Positions 55,351 to 64,000 of a DNA stretch of 64,000 bases are shown one piece after another; the stretch's first letter is position 1, and each line of letters begins with the position of its first letter. Origin of the DNA: Epiperipatus broadwayi (Eukaryota; Onychophora; Udeonychophora; Euonychophora; Peripatidae). A program made the position numbers and the translations under genes. Where the stretch lies: assembly GCA_028023455.1 (NCBI GenBank), contig JAQFVV010006208.1, positions 3,206,963 to 3,270,962 on the forward strand. The letters run 5' to 3'. The notes beneath the pieces are model-generated. The model was not told where the DNA came from, did not search any database, and saw only the letters and a program-made list of their open reading frames with translations.

Positions 55351-55490
55351 ATAAGATATTTATTTTATATAGCGCAATGTTTTAAATTGTAATAATAATT
55401 AGCATTAAGCTAATGCACTTGCGCTTAATACTAATTATTATTACAATTTAAAATATCGCGCTATATAAAATAAATATCTTATTTACATAT
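55347..55490. mobile_element. Palindromic MITE at the edge of the satellite
   Basis: Arms run from AAATAAGATATTTATTTTAT to its complement. They include TTATATAGCGC/GCGCTATATAA and TTGTAATAATAATTAG/CTAATTATTATTACAA. The loop is about 15 bp. Confidence 0.75.
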
Positions 55491-55514
55491 TTTTATTACT
55501 GTTTTCTATTCTTA

Positions 55515-56416
55515 GTTTTGAAGTTTCTGATAATAATGATGTTAAAACACTAAATGTTACCATTTTTATTACTGTTTGCTATTCATAGTTTTGAAGTTTC
55601 CATTGATAATGAGTTTAAAATTCCAAATGTTACCATTTGTATTATGTTATTCATAGTTTTGAAGTTTCTGATGATAAAGTCTTTAAAACTCCATATGTTA
55701 CCATTTTTATTACTATTTGCTATTCATAGTTTTGAAGTTTCTGATGATAATGATTTTAAAACTACAAATGTTACCATGTTTATTACTGTTTGCTTAGTTT
55801 TGAAGTTTCTGATGATAGTGTCTTTGAAAATCCAAATGTTATCATTTTTATTACTGTTTGCTATTCATAGTTTTGAAGTTTCCATTGATAATGACTTTAA
55901 AATTCCAAATGTTACCATTTGTATTATGTTATTCATAGTTTTGAAGTTTCTGATGATAAAGACTTTAAAACTCCATATGTTACCATTTTTATTACTGTTT
56001 GCTATTCATAGTTTTAAAGTTTCCGATGATAATGACTTTAAAACTCCAAATGTTACCATGTTTATTACTGTTTGCTATTCATAGTTTTGAAGTTTCCGAT
56101 GATAATGACTTTAAAACTCCAAATGTTACCATTTTTATTACTCTTTGATATTCATAGTTTTAATGTTTCTGATAATGACTTTAAAATTAAATGTTAGCAT
56201 TTTTATTACTGTTTCCTATTATAGTTTTGAAGTTTCTGATGGTAATGACTTTAAAACTCCAAATCTTACCATTTTTATTACTGTTTGTTATTCATAGTTT
56301 TGAGGTTCTTGATGATAATGACTTTAAAACTCTAAATGTTACTATTTTTATTATTAAACCACTAAACATCACATGATCACCATTTCTATTATTTGTATTA
56401 TTGTTTGCTATTTATA
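55515..56416. repeat. Diverged 73-bp satellite, 12 units
   Basis: Unit starts (GTTTTGAAGTTTC) fall at 55515, 55588, 55656, 55729, 55797, 55870, 55938, 56011, 56084, 56157, 56224 and 56297. Spacings are 73 or 67-68; the short ones lack about 5 bp. The last unit carries a 47-bp insertion. The long plus-strand frame 55554-56084 comes from the repeat and is not a gene. Confidence 0.9.
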
Positions 56417-59400
56417 GTTTTGAAGTTTCCAACGATAATGTCTTCAAAATTCCAAACGTTATCATTTTTATTACTGTTTGATATCCATACTTTTGAAGTT
56501 TCCAATGATAATGTCTTCAAAATTCCAAACGTTATCATTTTTATTACTGTTTGATATCCATACTTTTGAAGTTTCCAACGATAATGTCTTCAAAATTCCA
56601 AACATTATCATTTTTATTACTGTTTGATATCCATAGTTTTGAAGTTTCCAACGATAATGTCTTCAAAATTCCAAACGTTATCATTTTTATTACTGTTTGA
56701 TATCCATAGTTTTGAAGTTTCCAACGATAATGTCTTCAAAATTCCAAACGTTATCATTTTTATTACTGTTTGATATCCATAGTTTTGAAGTTTCCAACGA
56801 TAATGTCTTCAAAATTCCAAACGTTATCATTTTTATTACTGTTTGATATCCATAGTTTTGAAGTTTCCAACGATAATGTCTTCAAAATTCCAAACGTTAT
56901 CATTTTTATTACTGTTTGATATCCATAGTTTTGAAGTTTCCAACGATAATGTCTTCAAAATTCCAAACGTTATCATTTTTATTACTGTTTGATATCCATA
57001 GTTTTGAAGTTTCCAACGATAATGTCTTCAAAATTCCAAACGTTATCATTTTTATTACTGTTTGATATCCATAGTTTTGAAGTTTCCAACGATAATGTCT
57101 TCAAAATTCCAAACGTTATCATTTTTATTACTGTTTGATATCCATAGTTTTGAAGTTTCCAACGATAATGTCTTCAAAATTCCAAACGTTATCATTTTTA
57201 TTACTGTTTGATATCCATAGTTTTGAAGTTTCCAACGATAATGTCTTCAAAATTCCAAACGTTATCATTTTTATTACTGTTTGATATCCATAGTTTTGAA
57301 GTTTCCAACGATAATGTCTTCAAAATTCCAAACGTTATCATTTTTATTACTGTTTGATATCCATAGTTTTGAAGTTTCCAACGATAATGTCTTCAAAATT
57401 CCAAACGTTATCATTTTTATTACTGTTTGATATCCATAGTTTTGAAGTTTCCAACGATAATGTCTTCAAAATTCCAAACGTTATCATTTTTATTACTGTT
57501 TGATATCCATAGTTTTGAAGTTTCCAACGATAATGTCTTCAAAATTCCAAACGTTATCATTTTTATTACTGTTTGATATCCATAGTTTTGAAGTTTCCAA
57601 CGATAATGTCTTCAAAATTCCAAACGTTATCATTTTTATTACTGTTTGATATCCATAGTTTTGAAGTTTCCAACGATAATGTCTTCAAAATTCCAAACGT
57701 TATCATTTTTATTACTGTTTGATATCCATAGTTTTGAAGTTTCCAACGATAATGTCTTCAAAATTCCAAACGTTATCATTTTTATTACTGTTTGATATCC
57801 ATAGTTTTGAAGTTTCCAACGATAATGTCTTCAAAATTCCAAACGTTATCATTTTTATTACTGTTTGATATCCATAGTTTTGAAGTTTCCAACGATAATG
57901 TCTTCAAAATTCCAAACGTTATCATTTTTATTACTGTTTGATATCCATAGTTTTGAAGTTTCCAATGATAATGTCTTCAAAATTCCAAACGTTATCATTT
58001 TTATTACTGTTTGATATCCATAGTTTTGAAGTTTCCAACGATAATGTCTTCAAAATTCCAAACGTTATCATTTTTATTACTGTTTGATATCCATAGTTTT
58101 GAAGTTTCCAACGATAATGTCTTCAAAATTCCAAACGTTATCATTTTTATTACTGTTTGATATCCATAGTTTTGAAGTTTCCAACGATAATGTCTTCAAA
58201 ATTCCAAACGTTATCATTTTTATTACTGTTTGATATCCATAGTTTTGAAGTTTCCAACGATAATGTCTTCAAAATTCCAAACGTTATCATTTTTATTACT
58301 GTTTGATATCCATAGTTTTGAAGTTTCCAACGATAATGTCTTCAAAATTCCAAACGTTATCATTTTTATTACTGTTTGATATCCATAGTTTTGAAGTTTC
58401 CAACGATAATGTCTTCAAAATTCCAAACGTTATCATTTTTATTACTGTTTGATATCCATAGTTTTGAAGTTTCCAACGATAATGTCTTCAAAATTCCAAA
58501 CGTTATCATTTTTATTACTGTTTGATATCCATAGTTTTGAAGTTTCCAATCGATAATGTCTTCAAAATTCCAAACGTTATCATTTTTATTACTGTTTGAT
58601 ATCCATAGTTTTGAAGTTTCCAACGATAATGTCTTCAAAATTCCAAACGTTATCATTTTTATTACTGTTTGATATCCATAGTTTTGAAGTTTCCAACGAT
58701 AATGTCTTCAAAATTCCAAACGTTATCATTTTTATTACTGTTTGATATCCATAGTTTTGAAGTTTCCAACGATAATGTCTTCAAAATTCCAAACGTTATC
58801 ATTTTTATTACTGTTTGATATCCATAGTTTTGAAGTTTCCAACGATAATGTCTTCAAAATTCCAAACGTTATCATTTTTATTACTGTTTGATATCCATAG
58901 TTTTGAAGTTTCCAACGATAATGTCTTCAAAATTCCAAACGTTATCATTTTTATTACTGTTTGATATCCATAGTTTTGAAGTTTCCAACGATAATGTCTT
59001 CAAAATTCCAAACGTTATCATTTTTATTACTGTTTGATATCCATAGTTTTGAAGTTTCCAACGATAATGTCTTCAAAATTCCAAACGCTATCATTTTTAT
59101 TACTGTTTGATATCCATAGTTTTGAAGTTTCCAACGATAATGTCTTCAAAATTCCAAACGTTATCATTTTTATTACTGTTTGATATCCATAGTTTTGAAG
59201 TTTCCAACGATAATGTCTTCAAAATTCCAAACGTTATCATTTTTATTACTGTTTGATATCCATAGTTTTGAAGTTTCCAACGATAATGTCTTCAAAATTC
59301 CAAACGTTATCATTTTTATTACTGTTTGATATCCATAGTTTTGAAGTTTCCAACGATAATGTCTTCAAAATTCCAAACGTTATCATTTTTATTACTGTTT

Positions 59401-60967
59401 GATATCCATAGTTTTGAAGTTTCCAACGATAATGTCTTCAAAATTCCAAACGTTATCATTTTTATTACTGTTTGATATCCATAGTTTTGAAGTTTCCAAC
59501 GATAATGTCTTCAAAATTCCAAACGTTATCATTTTTATTACTGTTTGATATCCATAGTTTTGAAGTTTCCAACGATAATGTCTTCAAAATTCCAAACGTT
59601 ATCATTTTTATTACTGTTTGATATCCATAGTTTTGAAGTTTCCAACGATAATGTCTTCAAAATTCCAAACGTTATCATTTTTATTACTGTTTGATATCCA
59701 TAGTTTTGAAGTTTCCAACGATAATGTCTTCAAAATTCCAAACGTTATCATTTTTATTACTGTTTGATATCCATAGTTTTAAAGTTTCCAACGATAATGT
59801 CTTCAAAATTCCAAACGCTATCATTTTTATTACTGTTTGATATCCATAGTTTTGAAGTTTCCAACGATAATGTCTTCAAAATTCCAAACGTTATCATTTT
59901 TATTACTGTTTGATATCCATAGTTTTGAAGTTTCCAACGATAATGTCTTCAAAATTCCAAACGTTATCATTTTTATTACTGTTTGATATCCATAGTTTTG
60001 AAGTTTCCAACGATAATGTCTTCAAAATTCCAAACGTTATCATTTTTATTACTGTTTGATATCCATAGTTTTGAAGTTTCCAACGATAATGTCTTCAAAA
60101 TTCCAAACGTTATCATTTTTATTACTGTTTGATATCCATAGTTTTGAAGTTTCCAACGATAATGTCTTCAAAATTCCAAACGTTATCATTTTTATTACTG
60201 TTTGATATCCATAGTTTTGAAGTTTCCAACGATAATGTCTTCAAAATTCCAAACGTTATCATTTTTATTACTGTTTGATATCCATAGTTTTGAAATTTCC
60301 AACGATAAAGTTTTCAAAATTCCAAACGTTATCATTTTTATTACTGTTTGATATCCATAGTTTTGAAGTTTCCAACGATAATGTCTTCAAAATTCCAAAC
60401 GTTATCATTTTTATTACTGTTTGATATCCATAGTTTTGAAGTTTCCAACGATAATGTCTTCAAAATTCCAAACGTTATCATTTTTATTACTGTTTGATAT
60501 CCATAGTTTTGAAGTTTCCAACGATAATGTCTTCAAAATTCCAAACGTTATCATTTTTATTACTGTTTGATATCCATAGTTTTGAAGTTTCCAACGATAA
60601 TGTCTTCAAAATTCCAAACGTTATCATTTTTATTACTGTTTGATATCCATAGTTTTGAAGTTTCCAATGATAATGTCTTCAAAATTCCAAATGTTATCAT
60701 TTTTATTACTGTTTGATATCCATAGTTTTGAAGTTTCCAACGATAATGTCTTCAAAATTCCAAACGTTATCATTTTTATTACTGTTTGATATCCATAGTT
60801 TTGAAGTTTCCAACGATAATGTCTTCAAAATTCCAAACGTTATCATTTTTATTACTGTTTGATATCCATAGTTTTGAAGTTTCCAACGATAATGTCTTCA
60901 AAATTCCAAACGTTATCCTTTTTATTACTGTTTGATATCCATAGTTTTGAAGTTTCCAACGATAATG
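56417..60967. repeat. Homogeneous 73-bp satellite, 62 units plus a partial
   Basis: The unit begins GTTTTGAAGTTTCCAACGAT and ends TTTGATATCCATA, with a period of exactly 73 bp. One base is inserted near 58549. Only a handful of point changes are visible across the array. Each unit holds the inverted pair TTTTGAAG/CTTCAAAA and a weaker one, CAACGATAATG against CGTTATCATT. The array stops sharply inside a unit at 60967. Frames on the minus strand are repeat artefacts. Confidence 0.97.
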
Positions 60968-61507
60968 CCACCCTTCAGTGAGCTGGATATCTACTACTTC
61001 TTCCATAGATTTCCATTTATTTTGTAACAATATGAATATGTTGCCAATTTGTTTTTCAATATCATGAATGAATTACATATAATCTGAAATAGCCTATTAA
61101 ATATTATTTATTGATAGCCTCACATAAGACTAGGAGTTAGGTGCTAAATACTAACCAATACCATTTTAGAATTTTCTTTATTTTAAGTAGCTGTTTAATT
61201 TGGGTAGTTTAGAAGTTTGCAATTAGTGTTGCTATCATCATCTTTATACTCATTATTGATTAATAGTCACAAGTGAGAATGAGACAACTTGTGTGCATGT
61301 ATATAGCGGTGGTAATTTGCAACTCAGACCTAACAAACAAGAATGAAAGAACATCATAACTGTAATTACATCAATTGTACATCTTAAAAACATATTATTT
61401 CCAGTTAAGATAAGCTATTCAATTAACTTCCTTCTTTATAGAATTACATTAGCATAAACTTTAATCTTGAACTTCTTTTTTCTTTAAAAATAGTCAGTAT
61501 AAACAAT
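60968..61507. other. Intron, nothing recognised
   Basis: No feature supported. Confidence 0.35.
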
Positions 61508-62846
61508 ATTCATCAAAATATAAAATTATAAAATTACAAACCAATTTTTCTTTAAAAAACTTGTTTTTTAATTATTATGACTATATGAATTTTTATTTCA
61601 AAAGCAACGTTTCGACTATTTATTTTCTTATAGTCTTTTTCAAGCCACACTAAAATATACAAAAAAAATAACAAAATAAATAAAATTAAAACATTATATA
61701 AATCTAATATACAATATAAAAAACATTACCTTCCTCTATTTAAAAAAACTATAATTTAAACTTCTATTTAAACCACTCTGTTTAAATTATATTTAGATAA
61801 AATATCTTAAAACCAGTCTTATCATCTACAAAAATCAATTAGTTTTTTAAATTCCTTAATATAGAAAAAAACTTTCTTTTTAAACTTACATTATAATTAA
61901 TTATTGTTTCTAAAAATTCTATTATTTGCAAACGATGTGACTAGCTTTATCTTTTATAAAATCAATTAGTTTTTTTTTTTTATTCATATATGGTTTAAAT
62001 TCCTTAATATAAAAATTTTCCTTTATAAATCTTTCTTTATAATTAATTACTGTTTCTAAAAGTTCTATTTTGTAATTGATGTGACCAGATTTAGATTTAT
62101 GAAAATAAATTGCAGATTTTTTATCTGATAGATGTTGTTTCAATCTTGTTCTTAACTTATTTTTAGTATTTCCAATATAAGAAACACTTTTACCAACATT
62201 CCAGCAGTCTAAACATTTTATCATATATACACCTTTCATAGCTTCAAGCATATCAAATTTTTCATTATAATTAATCAGTTTTTTTAAATCTTTCTTTTTT
62301 TTATATACCGGATGTAATTTAATGTTAAATTTATTATTAATTTTTTTACAAAAATTTTTAATCCTAATAAAAATATTTTTTGATACTTTAAATCCTATGT
62401 AAATTTTATTAATATTATTAACTTTATTATTAATTTTATTTTCTCCTTTAATCTTCTTTTTAATTAAATTCAAATTATAATTTTTCTATATTAAGGAATT
62501 TAAAAAACTAATTGATTTTTGTAGATGATAAGACTGGTTTTAAGATATTTTATCTAAATATAATTTAAACAGAGTGGTTTAAATAGAAGTTTAAATTATA
62601 GTTTTTTTAAATAGAGGAAGGTAATGTTTTTTATATTGTATATTAGATTTATATAATGTTTTAATTTTATTTATTTTGTTATTTTTTTTGTATATTTTAG
62701 TGTGGCTTGAAAAAGACTATAAGAAAATAAATAGTCGAAACGTTGCTTTTGAAATAAAAATTCATATAGTCATAATAATTAAAAAACAAGTTTTTTAAAG
62801 AAAAATTGGTTTGTAATTTTATAATTTTATATTTTGATGAATATAG
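61508..62846 (-). mobile_element. Penelope-like element remnant with inverted terminal repeats
   Basis: The left arm (about 61508-61870) and right arm (about 62482-62846) are near-perfect reverse complements of about 360 bp. They enclose a GIY-YIG open frame. The arms contain a PLE-type motif: GGCTTGAAAAAGACTAT, then ATAGTCGAAACGTTGC (right arm 62704-62750, and complement in the left). A diverged direct duplicate of the ORF 3' end lies at 61838-61922. This corresponds to the terminal repeat arrangement known for PLEs, with most of the RT deleted. Confidence 0.8.
61922..62473 (-). CDS. GIY-YIG endonuclease of a Penelope-like element (truncated, open)
   Basis: This 183-codon frame is uninterrupted. 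Residues about 80-170 form a GIY-YIG nuclease: GVYMIKC (GIY strand), SYIGNTKNKLRTRLKQH (YIG strand with the catalytic R and following H), 'KERFIKENFYIKE' (metal-binding E) and 'PYMNKK' (N). The C-L-D-C after the first strand fits a PLE-type zinc-ligand insert. In PLEs this domain lies C-terminal to the reverse transcriptase and nicks the target. The first about 75 residues are K/N-rich linker, and the RT is absent. The start codon shown is simply the first ATG; the true protein would begin far upstream. Inverted repeats flank it on both sides. Possibly recently inserted, since no stop interrupts it. Confidence 0.75.
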   Translation of the reverse strand: MNLIKKKIKGENKINNKVNNINKIYIGFKVSKNIFIRIKNFCKKINNKFNIKLHPVYKKKKDLKKLINYNEKFDMLEAMKGVYMIKCLDCWNVGKSVSYIGNTKNKLRTRLKQHLSDKKSAIYFHKSKSGHINYKIELLETVINYKERFIKENFYIKEFKPYMNKKKKLIDFIKDKASHIVCK

Positions 62847-64000
62847 AATTACATTATTATCTTCCGAAGTGGATGCATAATGTACAGCCTGGTTGAAGAC
62901 CTTACATGGCAATATAGCTCAATTTAACCTGAATTGCAATTTTAATGCACAATGATCACTAACGAGGTGTGAAAAAAATATATATTTTAAAAGACCACTT
63001 TATTTCCGTAGAAAGTCATAATAGTTATTGCTTTTTCATATTTTCTTCACATAGCTTAAATGTTTATGAAAACAAATTTTAGGAATATAATAATTAAATA
63101 CCATACTAATCAAATTAATCATTATCGTGAATCTAATAAACATAATTATGTCTATAATAGTGAAATATAAATAAATTTTTAAATAGTCAATTTCAACAAA
63201 AAGAACTCCCTAATTATCTTGATTGACCAGTAAAGGAGAAAACGATCCACCATGCTGTCCAATTGTTAAGTGATCAATGTTTATGTTGTTTTACATCTTT
63301 ATGTTCTAGTTTAAAAATTTCTAAATACCCAATTACCAACCGATATTGAATGGTTAGCTGTTTTCACTTTAGGTTAGCTATCAAAGAGAAAAGTACTAAA
63401 CCTGATTGAATTTTTGTTTAAAACTTTGCTTGGCCTGAATTCAAACTCCAAATCGTAGGAATCTAAGGATAGATGCAGTACTATTTCACCATATGTCTAT
63501 AATAAACAGCTATAAAAGGGAAAAAATACTAAAACAAATGTACAAATTTATATTTCAAACAAAAAAAATTCCAGTATGAAATCCCTAGAGCTGATTTCCT
63601 GTGCCATAAAGACATAAAGGAAATATCCTTCTAAGAGATACAGTTTAAATTTGGGTTCTGTTTTTTGGAAGAAATTTGCTTAATTATCATTTATAAATAT
63701 TGATAGTTATTAATAGTCAATCTGTCTTACAATCATGTGCACAGAGATTTATGTCCAATCATTTTTATGCAAGATAATGCATTTTTTTAGATTATTTTGT
63801 TTATACAATGTAGCAATTGTGACCATAGCAGTCATAAAATATTAGTGATTAGTCATGCAATTATTATGTTATTGATATTTCTAATTGCCATCAAAACAAA
63901 TGTGCTGAAGAATTATTTAATTATAAAAATAACTTCATTTAATTTATTATTAATATTGATGACATCAACTTTATTCTAGTGATCATATAAATCAGGTTAT
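62847..64000. other. AT-rich intron, nothing recognised
   Basis: No dynein exon, domain or repeat match. Short frames at 62697-62912 (minus) and 63797-63979 (plus) are not supported. Confidence 0.35.

Noticed and set aside
55554-56084. 176-codon open frame as a repeat protein
   Set aside because: It follows the 73-bp satellite; 73 is not a multiple of 3, and the frame survives only because of 68-bp variants and low stop density. No known domain.
56417-60967. CRISPR array
   Set aside because: There are no unique spacers; the whole 73-bp unit repeats, and the window is eukaryotic.
58369-61030. Minus-strand frames rich in NFKTMDIKQ-like repeats
   Set aside because: Pure satellite translation; frames open by one-base shifts in the array.

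Overview
The window is nuclear DNA from an animal with motile cilia. It is AT-rich, gene-poor and packed with decayed transposons. The only host gene I can support is one axonemal dynein heavy chain of the inner-arm DNAH7/DNAH12/DNAH3 group, read on the + strand. Seven exons (2590-2682, 2770-2946, 15615-15776, 25642-25842, 32160-32321, 36874-37059, 52438-52575) give 373 consecutive codons with no gap against the family. They run from just before AAA6, through the AAA6 (D6) P-loop domain and its lid, and stop before the C-terminal domain. All six introns are phase 0 and measure 87, 12668, 9865, 6317, 4552 and 15378 bp. Upstream exons and the C-terminal exons lie outside the window, so 52576-64000 is probably intron too. 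Coding sequence is only 1119 bp of 64 kb. Large introns, tRNA-derived SINEs, Penelope-like elements (PLEs), RTE-type LINEs and Gypsy/hAT/mariner relics suit an invertebrate, perhaps a mollusc or other lophotrochozoan; the species cannot be fixed from this sequence.

The introns hold layered mobile DNA. At 6.1-12.2 kb an RTE-type LINE (endonuclease, then reverse transcriptase) is split by a hAT-type MITE with a perfect 8-bp target duplication and by a minus-strand Gypsy element with two LTRs. Around 18.3-20.0 and 26.8-27.5 kb are minus-strand LINE relics. A second decayed Gypsy (gag to integrase, 39.15-44.7 kb) is interrupted by a 2.4-kb insertion. Other elements include two solo LTRs with 5-bp duplications (31157-31778, 45981-46568), a second perfect hAT MITE (46863-47214), a mariner relic (49.1-49.6 kb), several long palindromic MITEs, a PLE reverse-transcriptase relic (34.7-35.3 kb) and a PLE GIY-YIG endonuclease ORF enclosed by about 360-bp inverted repeats (61508-62846). 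A 73-bp satellite occupies 55.5-61.0 kb: 12 diverged units, then 62 nearly identical ones.

The most interesting signal is a set of related dispersed repeats (families A, B, C here) that carry a type I hammerhead ribozyme. The best copies (16365-16423 minus, 16906-16964 plus, 15128-15183 plus) have the CUGANGA core, a 4-bp stem II, GAAA, a 2-bp stem III, a GUC cleavage site and a two-part stem I. Stem II and distal stem I change in a compensatory way between families. Copies occur as direct tandems with about 380-440-nt monomers (for example 883-1321) and as inverted dimers (16.2-17.1, 38.0-38.4, 50.0-51.1, 52.6-53.4 kb). This resembles the retrozymes and Penelope-like elements known to carry hammerheads. 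A second hammerhead-like motif, with a GACUG/CAGUC stem, recurs as a 68-bp tandem at 22.27-22.45 kb and in PLE-type repeats at 21.7-21.95 and 61.5-62.8 kb.
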